Shown here: positions 9,171 to 18,100 of the stretch, one piece after another | Position numbering within the stretch: position 1 is the first letter of the stretch | Layout of the letters: every line of letters starts with the position of its first letter | NCBI GenBank assembly: GCA_021805825.1 | Contig: JAJZEC010000036.1 | Span: 1-41,442 of the forward strand | Direction of reading: 5' to 3' | DNA length: 41,442 bases | Source of the DNA: Pseudomonadota bacterium | GTDB lineage: Bacteria; Pseudomonadota; Gammaproteobacteria; Burkholderiales; Burkholderiaceae_C | The notes under the pieces: generated by a model | What the model saw: the letters and a program-made list of their open reading frames with translations, nothing else | Databases searched by the model: none | What the model was told of the DNA's origin: nothing | Position numbers and translations under genes: made by a program

Positions 9171-9456
9171 GCGGCTCGATCGAATGGGCAAAGGTCGTAG
9201 CGGGACAACGTGGGTGCGCCTTCCGTTGATGCTGCCCACAGCAGGGAGCATGCAAAGCGGGCCAACATCGATCACGCCCAGAGTGACTGTAGATGTGTAC
9301 AGTTTTTGGATTTCGCGCTCTTCGCTCTTCACGCGCATCGCTTCTCATAGTCGAAACGGGTTGCTTCATGGCACCGTCGAGCTTGCGGCGAGATGCGATT
9401 GATATGATCGAAGTTGGGCCCAACTTCGATCGCTTTTTGGCCTAACTTCTTTCCTG
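9171..9456. other. Non-coding right end of the island
   Basis: No convincing gene is present in this 286-bp stretch, and its GC content is clearly lower than on either side. It holds three copies of an 11-bp repeat close to the comM junction (9410-9449) and otherwise shows nothing I can identify. No integrase fragment or tRNA piece is visible. Confidence 0.7.
9406..9431. repeat. Perfect 26-bp palindrome and 11-bp repeats at island end
   Basis: GATCGAAGTTGGG (9406-9418) is followed directly by its exact reverse complement (9419-9431). The element GGCCYAACTTC occurs inverted at 9410-9420, direct at 9417-9427 and direct again at 9439-9449 (one mismatch), only 8 bp before comM homology resumes. 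As RNA the palindrome would form a strong hairpin followed by GCTTTTTGG (9432-9440), so it could terminate the defence operon. The repeated 11-mers so near the junction could instead be recombinase or transposase binding sites at the element end. Both uses are compatible. Confidence 0.75.
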
Positions 9457-10104
9457 CCCAGGCCGGGTGAAGTCTCGCTCGCCCACCATGGGGTGCTGTT
9501 CCTCGATGAACTGCCCGAATTCGATCGCCGCGCCCTCGAGGGGCTGCGCGAGCCGCTGGAAAGCGCGCGGGTGCACCTGGCGCGCGCGGCCCAGCGCGCC
9601 GAACTTCCGGCGGCCTTCCAGATGGTCGCGGCGATGAACCCCTGCCCCTGTGGCAAGCTGGGGGATCCCGCGCATGCATGCAGCTGCAGCAGCAAGCAGC
9701 TGCGGCGCTATCGGGCACGGCTTTCAGGCCCGCTGCTCGACCGCATCGACCTGCGCGTGGAGGTCTGCGCACTGCCCGCCGCCGAACTGCTGGAACTGCC
9801 GCCCGGGGAGGCCAGTTCGCGGGTGGCCGAACGCGTGCGCCGGGCCGCGCTGCTGCAGCAGCAACGCCAGGCCGGCGCCAACGCCGCGCTGGATGCCCAG
9901 GGGCTGCAGCGCCACTGCCGCCTGGAGCGCGCGCTGCGCACCTGGCTGGCCGGCACGCTCGAGCGCCTGGGTGCGTCGGCGCGCGCCACCCACCGCGTGC
10001 TGCGGGTGGCGCGCACCATCGCCGACCTCGGCGGCAGCGCCGCGGTCGAACGCGAACACCTGGCCGAGGCGCTGCAGCTGCGACGCGCCCTTGGCCAGGC
10101 CTGA
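9457..10104 (+). pseudogene. comM: comM 3' remnant (YifB/ComM ATPase C-terminal part)
   Basis: Homology starts at PRPGEVSLAHHG and continues through Walker B (GVLFLDELPEF), the ComM motif AAMNPCPCG, the arginine-finger region (LLDRIDLRVEV) and the C-terminal helical domain, ending at 10104. About 215 codons remain. The N-terminal Lon-like and Walker A portions of a roughly 500-residue ComM are missing, because the defence island joins in the middle of the ATPase domain. The frame extends back to a TGA at 9400 but has no sensible start; the first candidate is GTG 9493 without an RBS. ComM is a hexameric helicase promoting branch migration during natural transformation. The lesion should inactivate it here unless a second copy exists. 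It is convergent with metY, 24 bp away. Confidence 0.9.
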
Positions 10105-10128
10105 GCGCTGCCGGCGAGCGCGACGGGC

Positions 10129-11400
10129 TCAGGCCGCCTGCAGCGCCTGTTCGAGGTCGGCGATCAGGTCGTCGACATGCTCGATGCCGATCGACAGCCG
10201 CACCATGTCGGCGCTGACCCCGGCGGCGGCCAGTTCGGCGTCGCCCAGCTGGCGGTGGGTGGTGGTCGCCGGGTGGCAGGCCAGGGACTTGCAGTCGCCG
10301 ATGTTGACCAGGCGGGTGAACAGCTTGAGCGCATCCTGCAACCGCGCACCCGCCTCGCGCCCGCCGCGCAGCCCGAAGCTGAGGATGCCCGAGGCGCGAC
10401 CGCCCATCAGCCGCTGCGCAACGGCATGATCCGGGTGGTGGGGGAGAGCTGCGTAGCGCACCCAGGCGACCTTGGCATGACCCGCCAGGTAGGAGGCGAT
10501 GCGCAGGCTGTTGGCGCAGATGCGATCCATGCGCAGCGGCAGGGTTTCCAGCCCCTGCAGCAGCAGGAAGGCGTTCAGCGGTGACAGCGCGGCCCCCATG
10601 TTGCGCAACGGAACGACGCGGGCGCGAGCGATGAAGGCCGCGGCGCCGAAGGCCTGGGTGTAGCTCACGCCGTGGTAGCTGACATCGGGCTCGACCAACA
10701 GTGCGAAGCGCTGGCCCTGCGCGGCCCAGTCGAAGCGGCCGCCGTCGACAATGGCTCCGCCCACGCTGTTGCCATGGCCACCGATGTACTTGGTCAAGGA
10801 ATGCACCACGATGTCCGCGCCATGCTCGAAGGGCCGGCACAGGTACGGCGAAGGCACGGTGTTGTCGACGATCAGCGGCACGCCGGCGGCATGCGCCACC
10901 TCGGCCAGCGCCGCGATGTCGGTGACGTTGCCCAGCGGGTTGCCGATGCTTTCGCAATACACGGCCTTCGTACGTGCATCGATGAGCCGGGCGAAGGCCG
11001 CCGGGTCGGCCGGATCGGCGAAACGCACCTCGATGCCCTGGCGCGGAAAGGTATGGGCGAACAGGTTGTAGGTGCCACCGTAGAGCCGGCTGCTGGACAC
11101 GATGTTGTCCCCTGCCTCGGCGATGGTCTGGATGGCCGCGGTGATCGCCGCCATGCCCGAGGCCAGCGCCAGCGACGCGACGCCGCCCTCCAGAGCCGCC
11201 ACCCGCTCCTCCAGCACCGCGGTGGTGGGGTTCATGATGCGGGTGTAGATGTTGCCGGCGACCTTGAGGTCGAACAGGTCGGCTCCGTGCTGGGTGTTGT
11301 CGAAGGCGTAGGACACCGTCTGGTAGACAGGAACCGCGACCGAACGGGTCGTCGGATCCGGGCCGTAGCCGGCATGCACGGCCTGGGTTTCAAAGCGCAT
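10129..11400 (-). CDS. metY: O-acetylhomoserine sulfhydrylase (MetY)
   Basis: The protein has 423 residues and belongs to the Cys/Met-metabolism PLP-dependent family. It uses O-acetylhomoserine and sulfide (or a thiol) to make homocysteine in the cytosol. The PLP lysine is Lys204 in HSLTKYIGGHG. The N-terminal ETQAVHAGYGPDPTTRS and IYTRIMNPTTAVLEERVA stretches are typical of MetY rather than MetB or MetZ. The start ATG at 11400 is preceded by GAGGAG (complement of 11405-11410). An upstream extension in the same frame exists but lies inside the AraC gene and is not conserved-looking. The first 11 bp overlap the end of the AraC-type regulator, so the two are probably co-transcribed. The product homocysteine is the substrate of the methionine synthase halves encoded about 7 kb away. 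Confidence 0.92.
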   Translation of the reverse strand: MRFETQAVHAGYGPDPTTRSVAVPVYQTVSYAFDNTQHGADLFDLKVAGNIYTRIMNPTTAVLEERVAALEGGVASLALASGMAAITAAIQTIAEAGDNIVSSSRLYGGTYNLFAHTFPRQGIEVRFADPADPAAFARLIDARTKAVYCESIGNPLGNVTDIAALAEVAHAAGVPLIVDNTVPSPYLCRPFEHGADIVVHSLTKYIGGHGNSVGGAIVDGGRFDWAAQGQRFALLVEPDVSYHGVSYTQAFGAAAFIARARVVPLRNMGAALSPLNAFLLLQGLETLPLRMDRICANSLRIASYLAGHAKVAWVRYAALPHHPDHAVAQRLMGGRASGILSFGLRGGREAGARLQDALKLFTRLVNIGDCKSLACHPATTTHRQLGDAELAAAGVSADMVRLSIGIEHVDDLIADLEQALQAA

Positions 11401-12250
11401 CGGAATCTCCTCGAAGATGGGCGGGAACTGCGGATTGTGCGACGTCTTGCGCGCGCGCCGGGGAATTGCTTCGCGCAGCGCCGAAGTACGCAGCTGGCGT
11501 GGTGCCCAGCGCGACCCGGAAGGCCTTGATGAAGGCGCTGACACTGTCGTAGCCCAGCGACAACGCCACGTGCTTGACCGTCGCCCCGCCAGCCAGCCAC
11601 TCCAGCGCCTGGGTCAGCCGTGCCCATTGCCGCCACTGGCCGAAGCTCATGCCGGTTTCCTCGACGAACCTGCGGCTGAGGGTGCGCGCGCTGATATCGG
11701 CGTAGCGCGCCCACTGATCCAGCCGCCGCCCGCTGGCCGGATGGGCCAGCAGCGCGCGCGCCACCGCCATCAGGCGCTCGTCGCGCGGCCATGGCAGCTG
11801 GGGCGAATGGGTTTCGGCCTGCTCGAGTTCGTCGAGCAGCACCTGAAGCAGGCGGCGCTGCGGCGCGCTCAACTCCGTGCCGACCGGCCATTCCAGCGTG
11901 CGCTGCATGAGCAGCGCAGGCAGGGCTCCGGCGCGGAACTGCGCCGGATACGCCGGCAGCCCGGCGCAATGGCGCTCGGCCAGGAACAGCCCGACCCCGG
12001 CGGTCGGGCCGAAGGACTGCACCGAATGCACTTCCCGCGGCGGCAACCAGCCGATGCTGCGCGGGCCGGCGATGATGCGCCCGCGCGCGGTCTCCACCGC
12101 GACCAGGCCCTGGCTGAGCAGGAACAGCACGCCGCGCGGCAGGCAATGGTCGGGATTGTCCAGCGGCGCGTCGTTGCGCACCCGCATGGCGATGAGTTCG
12201 GCCCCGTCCGGGTCGTGGATCAGCCGATGCAATGCAGCGGGGATTCCCAT
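11390..12250 (-). CDS. AraC-family transcriptional regulator
   Basis: The protein has 286 residues from ATG 12250. An N-terminal cupin-like sensing domain (RGVLFLLSQG, GWLPPREVHS) is followed by an AraC double helix-turn-helix. The first HTH is around ADISARTLSRRFVEETGMSF; the second is VKHVALSLGYDSVSAFIKAFRVALG, with the usual A..LGY.S.SAF..AF pattern and the closing TPAAYF. A TTG at 12289 would add 13 residues, but it would fall on a 14-bp palindrome that looks like promoter or operator, so I prefer the ATG. The gene overlaps metY downstream by 11 bp and is divergent from the RND efflux operon. The regulator may control either or both. The effector is unknown. Confidence 0.88.
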   Translation of the reverse strand: MGIPAALHRLIHDPDGAELIAMRVRNDAPLDNPDHCLPRGVLFLLSQGLVAVETARGRIIAGPRSIGWLPPREVHSVQSFGPTAGVGLFLAERHCAGLPAYPAQFRAGALPALLMQRTLEWPVGTELSAPQRRLLQVLLDELEQAETHSPQLPWPRDERLMAVARALLAHPASGRRLDQWARYADISARTLSRRFVEETGMSFGQWRQWARLTQALEWLAGGATVKHVALSLGYDSVSAFIKAFRVALGTTPAAYFGAARSNSPARAQDVAQSAVPAHLRGDSDAL

Positions 12251-12287
12251 GGAAACGAAGCGGCGGTGCGCCGGCAGGTGTTTTGGC

Positions 12288-12301
12288 AATATCGCGATAT
12301 T
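12288..12301. promoter_or_regulatory. Candidate operator between araC-type gene and efflux operon
   Basis: AATATCGCGATATT is a perfect 14-bp palindrome in the 129-bp spacer between the divergent regulator (start 12250) and the outer-membrane factor gene (start 12380). On the minus strand TAATAT (12298-12303) inside it could serve as a -10 element. It is the only AT-rich symmetric site in the spacer, so it is a reasonable binding site. AraC proteins usually bind direct repeats, so the cognate regulator may be another protein. Confidence 0.45.
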
Positions 12302-12379
12302 ACTTGGCCGAATCCAGCAACTTTGCCATGGGGCAAGACCCTACCATCCGGAATGCTCTCGCATCCCCAGGAAGCCTTC

Positions 12380-13870
12380 ATGTCGCGCTGCCCCGTCCCC
12401 CTGCGTGTCGCACCGAGCCTGCTGGCGGCGGCGCTGCTCGCCGGCTGCACCACCGTGGGCCCGGATTTCCACGCCCCGCCGGCGCCGCGCGTCGCGCGCT
12501 ACACCGCCGGCATGCTGCCGCAGCGCACGGCCTCGGCACCCGGCCACCTCGGCGCGCCGCAGCAATGGATGCACAGCGCGGCGGTCGACCGGGAATGGTG
12601 GAAGTCCTTCGCATCGCCGCGGCTGGACGCACTCGTGCAGCAGGCCCTGCGCAACAACCCGACGCTGGAGGCCGCCCGCGCCACGCTGCGCCAGGCGCAG
12701 GAGACCTACGCGGCGCAGGCCGGATCGACTCTGTACCCGACGATCAGCGCCAAGCTCGGCGCCAGCCGCAGCGAAACCAACGGCGCGTCGGTCGGCACGA
12801 GCAGCTCGCAGCGCATCTACAACCTGTACAACGCCGGGATCGCGGTCAACTACAACCTCGACCTGTTCGGGGGCAATCGGCGCGCCCTGGAGGCCCTGGC
12901 CGCGCAGGCCGACTACCAGGCGTACCAGTTGGCCGGCGCGCGGCTGAGCCTGGCCGGCAATGTGGTCACGACGGCCTTCGCCCAGGCGCAGCTGCGGGCC
13001 CAGGTGGCGGCCACGCGGGCCATCGCGCGGGCACAGGCCGCCGAGCTGGCGATCACCGTCAAGCGTCTGCAACTGGGCGCTGCCTCGCGCGTCGACGTGC
13101 TCAGCCTGCGCACCCAGTATGAGCAGACCCTGGCCAGTCTGCCGCCACTGCGCAACAAGCTGCAGCAGGCCGACCACCTGCTGGCGCTGCTCGTCGGGCA
13201 GGCGCCCGGGCAGGCGCACATTCCCCGCTTCCGCCTGAGCGATTTCCGCTTGCCGCCACAGCTGCCGCTGGTCGTGCCCTCGCAGCTGCTGCGCCAGCGG
13301 CCCGACGTGCAGGCGTCGACCGCGCTGCTGCACGCGGCCACCGCGCAGTACGGGGTCGCGATATCGAGCCTGTATCCGCAGATCAACCTGAGTGCCACGC
13401 TGAGCACCGAGGCGCTGACCACGGGAGCGCTGTTCGGCCCGGGCAGCACCATCTGGAACCTGGCCGGGCAGCTCGCCCAACCCTTGTTCAACGCCGGGCT
13501 GCACGCAGCCAAGAACGCCGCCGAGGCCAACCTGCAGGCCGCCGGGGCGAACTACCGCGCCACCGTGCTGCAGGCGCTGCGCAACGTGGCCGACGCGCTG
13601 CGTCAGCTGGACAACGACGCGCAGGCGCTGCGCGCGCAGGCCGCGGCCGACAGCGCGGCGCAGCAGTCCCTGCATCTGGTGGAACAGCAATACCACCTGG
13701 GCGCGGCCAGTTACCTGCAGTTGCTGACCGCGCAGCAGCAGGCGCAGAACGCGCGCATCGGGCTGCTGGCGGCCCAGGCGGCGCGCCTGGCCGACACCGC
13801 GGCGCTGTACCAGGCGATGGGCGGCGGCGTGCTGGCACACACCACAACCGGGAAGGACAAGCCCGCCTGA
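12380..13870 (+). CDS. Outer-membrane efflux lipoprotein, NodT/OprM family
   Basis: The protein has 496 residues. It is the outer-membrane channel of a tripartite RND efflux system. The N-terminal signal ends in a lipobox (LLAG-C, Cys23), so it is a lipoprotein. The body has two OEP repeats with long heptad-like helices: residues after LRNNPTLEAARATLRQAQETYAAQ, and the mirror copy around AAEANLQAAGANYRATVLQALRNVADAL. The usual NodT pattern LDLFGGNRRALEA and the LAQPLFNAG motif are present. ATG 12380 follows AGGAAG at 12369-12374; an earlier ATG at 12353 in frame lacks an RBS. It is the first gene of an operon with a membrane-fusion protein (13980) and an RND pump (15151). The outer-membrane factor coming first is unusual but not rare. 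Confidence 0.92.
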   Translation: MSRCPVPLRVAPSLLAAALLAGCTTVGPDFHAPPAPRVARYTAGMLPQRTASAPGHLGAPQQWMHSAAVDREWWKSFASPRLDALVQQALRNNPTLEAARATLRQAQETYAAQAGSTLYPTISAKLGASRSETNGASVGTSSSQRIYNLYNAGIAVNYNLDLFGGNRRALEALAAQADYQAYQLAGARLSLAGNVVTTAFAQAQLRAQVAATRAIARAQAAELAITVKRLQLGAASRVDVLSLRTQYEQTLASLPPLRNKLQQADHLLALLVGQAPGQAHIPRFRLSDFRLPPQLPLVVPSQLLRQRPDVQASTALLHAATAQYGVAISSLYPQINLSATLSTEALTTGALFGPGSTIWNLAGQLAQPLFNAGLHAAKNAAEANLQAAGANYRATVLQALRNVADALRQLDNDAQALRAQAAADSAAQQSLHLVEQQYHLGAASYLQLLTAQQQAQNARIGLLAAQAARLADTAALYQAMGGGVLAHTTTGKDKPA

Positions 13871-13923
13871 GACCCCGGCGCGCTGGCTCTCTCCCGATGC
13901 GCGGCGCGTCCGCGCGACAAGAC

Positions 13924-13945
13924 CTGCGCCGCCCCGGCGGCGCAG
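13924..13945. other. Intercistronic hairpin in efflux operon
   Basis: CTGCGCCGCC (13924-13933) and its exact reverse complement (13936-13945) are separated by 2 bp in the 109-bp gap between the outer-membrane factor and the membrane-fusion protein genes. No T-tract follows, so this is not a classical terminator. It may stabilise or attenuate the transcript between the first and second genes. Confidence 0.5.
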
Positions 13946-13979
13946 ATTCGAGGAATGGAATCACCGAACGATAACGCAC

Positions 13980-15128
13980 ATGTCGACGACCGCACGAACC
14001 ACCCTGCGCATGATCATCATGCTTGTCATCGCGGCCGCGCTGATCGGCGGCGTGACCTGGTTTCACGGCTTCAAGGGCCGCATGATCGCCAAGTACATGA
14101 AGGGCATGGCGCACATGCCGCAGACGGTGTCCACCGCGGTGGCGCAGCTGCAGACCTGGCAGCCCACGGTGCAGGCGCTGGGCACGCTGCGCGCCAGCCG
14201 TCAGGCCAGCCTGGGAGCGCCGGTGGGGGCGGTGGTGACGGCCATCCACTTCCGCTCGGGCGAGCATGCGCGTGCTGGGCAGGATCTGGTCGAGCTCGAT
14301 CCGGCGCCGCTGCGCGCGCAGCTGCAGCAGCAGCAGGCACAGCTGCACCTGGCACAGCGCAACCTGGCGCGCGACCGCGCGCAGTACGCGGTGCATGCGA
14401 TCAGCCAGGCGGTGGTCGACACCGATGAGGCCACGGTGCAGGCCGACGAGGCCGGCATCGCCGCGCAGAAGGCGCTGCTCGCGCAGCATGTGATCTCGGC
14501 GCCCTTCGCCGGGCGCCTGGGGCTACGCCAGGTCGACCTCGGCCAGTACCTGCCTCCCGGAGGCGTCGCGGTGACCCTGCAGAAGCTCGACCCCATGCTG
14601 ATCGACTTCAACGTGCCGCAAAGCCGCATTGACCTGATTCGCGTGGGCATGAAGGCCGAAGTGCGCACCAGCGCGGTTCCGGGCAAGACCTTCGTCGGCA
14701 AGGTCACCGCCATCGAACCCCAGGTCGACCCGACCACGCGCAACCTCACGGTGCGCGCGCGCATCGACAACCCCGGTGAGCAACTGCTCCCGGGGGTGTT
14801 CGCCAGCGTGCGCCTGCAGCAGGGAGGGCCCCGGCAGTACGTGACCCTGCCCAACGCCGCGGTGGTCTACAACCCCTACGGCGACACGGTGTACGTGGTC
14901 AGGCAGGAAGGCAAGGGCGCCGACGGCAAGCCGCGCCTGGTGGCCGAACAGCGCTTCATCACCGTGGGCCCGCAGCGCGGAAACCAGGTCGCGGTTCTCA
15001 AAGGCCTGAAGCCCGGCGACACCGTGGTCACCTCGGGCCAGCTCAAGCTGCGCAACGGCACCCCGCTGCTGGTGAACAACAGCGTCGAGCCCAGCGACAG
15101 CCCCGACCCGACGGTTCCCGACTCCTGA
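13980..15128 (+). CDS. RND efflux membrane-fusion protein (periplasmic adaptor)
   Basis: The protein has 382 residues. One N-terminal membrane anchor (MIIMLVIAAALIGGVTWF) is followed by a split lipoyl domain (GAVVTAIHFRSGEHARAGQDLVELD and the matching QHVISAPFAGRLGLRQVDLGQYL). Between the lipoyl halves is a coiled-coil hairpin rich in Gln/Ala (RAQLQQQQAQLHLAQRNLARD), then beta-barrel and membrane-proximal domains. It links the pump to the outer-membrane channel. The start ATG 13980 has no good Shine-Dalgarno. A better one (AGGAA, 13951-13955) precedes an out-of-frame ATG at 13955, so initiation may be weak or coupled. No alternative in-frame start is available. The RND pump gene begins 22 bp after the stop. 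Confidence 0.92.
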   Translation: MSTTARTTLRMIIMLVIAAALIGGVTWFHGFKGRMIAKYMKGMAHMPQTVSTAVAQLQTWQPTVQALGTLRASRQASLGAPVGAVVTAIHFRSGEHARAGQDLVELDPAPLRAQLQQQQAQLHLAQRNLARDRAQYAVHAISQAVVDTDEATVQADEAGIAAQKALLAQHVISAPFAGRLGLRQVDLGQYLPPGGVAVTLQKLDPMLIDFNVPQSRIDLIRVGMKAEVRTSAVPGKTFVGKVTAIEPQVDPTTRNLTVRARIDNPGEQLLPGVFASVRLQQGGPRQYVTLPNAAVVYNPYGDTVYVVRQEGKGADGKPRLVAEQRFITVGPQRGNQVAVLKGLKPGDTVVTSGQLKLRNGTPLLVNNSVEPSDSPDPTVPDS

Positions 15129-15150
15129 TCCGCACCTGCGAAGCCTCAGC

Positions 15151-18100
15151 ATGAACAAGAAATTCACCGATCTATTCATCGAGCGCCCGGTGCTGGCGAC
15201 CGTGGTCGCGCTGGTGATCCTGGTGCTCGGGCTGCGTTCGGCCGGGCTGTTGCCCGTGCTGCAGTATCCCTTCACGGAGAACGCGGTGGTCACGGTCACC
15301 ACCGCCTACCCGGGCGCCTCGCCGCAGACCGTGGCTTCCTTCATCACCACGCCGCTGGAAAACTCCATCGCGCAGGCCAACGGCATCGACTACATGACCT
15401 CCACCAGCGTGCAGGGGGTCAGCACCATTACCGTCAACCTGCGGCTGAACTACGACCCCGACAAGGCGCTGACCGAGATCAACACCAAGGTCAACGCGGT
15501 GATCAACCAGCTTCCGGCCGCGGCGCAGAAGCCCACGCTGACGGTGTCCATCGGGCAGACGATCGATGCCATGTACATGGGCTTCTACAGCACGGTGCTG
15601 CAGCCCAACCAGATCACCGATTACCTGACGCGCTCGGTGCAGCCCAGGCTGCAGGCCATCCCCGGGGTGCAGACGGCCGAGCTCATCGGGGCGAAGAACT
15701 TCGCGCTGCGCGCCTGGCTGAACCCGCGCAAGCTGGCGGCCTACGGCCTGACCGCCGCCGACGTCTATTCAGCGCTGGCCGCCAACAACTACATCACCGC
15801 CGCCGGCCACACCAAGGGCCAGATGGTGCAGATCAACCTGGCCGCCAACACCGACCTCAAGTCCCTGTCCGAGTTCCGCAACCTGGTGGTCAAGAGCGTG
15901 GGCGACCAGGTCGTTCGCCTGGACGACGTCGCCCGCGTCAGCATGGGTGCGGACGACTACCAGACGCAGGTCGCCTTCGACGGCAAGTCCTCGGTGTTCA
16001 TCGGCATCCAGGTCGCCCCCAGCGCCAACCTGCTCGACGTGGTCAAGCGGGTGCGCGCCGCCTTCCCGGGTATCCAGGCGCAGCTGCCGCAGGGCCTGAG
16101 CGGGCGCATCGTCTACGACTCGACCAAGTTCGTCAACGCATCGATCAACGACGTCATCCAGACGCTCATCGAGGCGGTGCTGATCGTCGCCGCCGTGGTG
16201 TTCGTGTTCCTCGGGTCGCTGCGTTCGGTGGTGGTGCCGCTGGTGGCCATTCCGCTGTCGATCATCGGCACCTTCACGGTCATGCTGGCGCTGGGCTATT
16301 CGATCAACCTGCTGACCCTGCTGGCCATCGTGCTGGCCATCGGCCTGGTCGTCGATGACGCCATCATCATCGTCGAGAACGTCAGCCGCCACCTCGAGGA
16401 GGGCATGACGCGCAAGGACGCCGCGGTGCGCGCCGCCCGCGAACTGGCCAACCCCATCATCGCGATGGCGGTGGTGCTGGTGGCGGTGTACGTGCCGATC
16501 GGCTTCATGAGCGGCCTGACCGGCGCGCTGTTCACCGAGTTCGCCTTCACCCTGGTGGGCACGGTGGTGATCTCGGCCATCATCGCGCTGACGCTGTCGC
16601 CGATGATGTGCTCGCGCCTGCTCAAGGCGCCCGATCCGCAGAGCCACAAGCTGCAGGATCGGCTGGTGCTGTTCCTCGATCGAAGCTTCGAGCGCCTGCA
16701 CGGACGCTACGAGCGCCTGCTGCACGGCTCGCTGAACTACCTGCCGGTGACCGCGGTCATGGGCCTGATCGTGCTGGGCTCGATCTACTTCCTCTACGTC
16801 AGCTCGACCTCGGAGCTCGCGCCGCAGGAGGATCAGGGCGTGCTGATCACGGTGGCCTTCACCAATCCGACGTCCACGCCCGAGGCGCGCGAGATGGTGT
16901 CGCAGCAGGTCTACCACGTGTTCCACGGATTCCGGCAGACCGACCACGTGTTCCAGATCAATTCCCCCACGCAGGTTCTCGGGGGCATGGTGCTCAAGCC
17001 GTGGGACGAGCGCAAGGCGACGACCCAGCAGCTGCAGCCGATCCTGCAGCGCGACCTGAGCCATATCGCGGGCGCGCAGATCGCGGTGTTCCAGCCGCCG
17101 TCGCTGCCCGGTGCGCGCGGGCTGCCGGTGCAGTTCGTGCTGACCACCACCGACCCCGTGGACAGGCTGTACACGGTATCGCAGGACTTCCTGCACGCGG
17201 CGCTGCGGACGGGCGACTTCGCCTTCATGCAGAGCGACCTGCGCGTCGACCTGCCGCAGGCCACCCTGGTCGTCGACCGCAACATGGCCGCGCAGCTGGG
17301 CCTGACGATGGAACAAATCGGCTCGTCGATCTCGGCCATGATGGGCGGCGGCTACGTGAACTTCTTCAACCTCGATGGCCGCTCCTACAAGGTCATCCCG
17401 CAGGTGCAGCGACGCTTCCGCCTGACCACCTCCCAGCTGCTGGACTACTACGTGCGCACGTCCAGCGGCAGGATGGTTCCCCTGTCCACCGTCGTGCACC
17501 TGCAGAACTCGGTGCAGCCGGAAACCATCAACCACTTCCAGCAGGCCAACTCGGCGACCCTGAGCGCGGTGCCCATTCCCGGGGTGTCGCAGGGCAAGGC
17601 TCTGGCCGACCTGAAGGCGCTGGCCCAGCGCACCCTGCCCTCGGGCTACAGCTTCGACTATGCCGGGCCGTCGCGGCAGTACGTGCAGGAGTCGGGGGGG
17701 CTGCTGCTGACCTTCGGCTTCGCGCTGGTGATCATCTTCCTCGCGCTGGCCGCGCAGTTCGAAAGCTTCCGCGATCCGATCATCATCCTGGTCTCGGTGC
17801 CGATGGCGATCTCGGGCGCGCTGCTGTTCGTCAACCTGGGGGTCGGCGGAGCGACGCTGAACATCTACAGCGAGGTCGGACTGGTCACCCTGATCGGGCT
17901 GATCTCCAAGCACGGCATCCTGATCGTGGAGTTCGCCAACAACCTGCAGCGCGAGGGCCGCAGCAAGCGCGAGGCCATCGAGCACGCGGCGGGCATGCGG
18001 CTGCGCCCGATCCTGATGACCACCGCGGCCATGGTGCTGGGCGTGATTCCGCTGATCGCGGCCACCGGCGCCGGCGCCGAGAGCCGCTTCAACATGGGCC

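Larger units (their letters stand above)
1..9456. mobile_element. Right-hand part of a defence island inserted in comM
   Basis: This stretch encodes one rightward operon of anti-phage-type genes and ends where comM homology begins, near 9457. The comM fragment starts abruptly in the middle of its ATPase domain, and the upstream half is absent from the window, so the island is a real insertion with its left end beyond position 1. Base composition is visibly lower in GC than the flanking chromosome, especially at 9171-9456. No integrase, transposase or other mobility gene lies in the visible part. Insertion of islands into comM is known from AbaR-type elements of Acinetobacter. Kinship to those elements cannot be judged here because the left end and any transposition genes are missing. 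Confidence 0.8.

Noticed and set aside
1-9456. Assignment to a complete DISARM or BREX system
   Set aside because: None of the core genes (drmA, drmB, drmC, pglZ, brxC) is visible; only partial resemblance can be claimed until the left side is seen.
13955-14428. 157-codon open frame overlapping the membrane-fusion gene
   Set aside because: His/Arg/Ala-rich product without domains, overlapped wholly by a well-supported gene.
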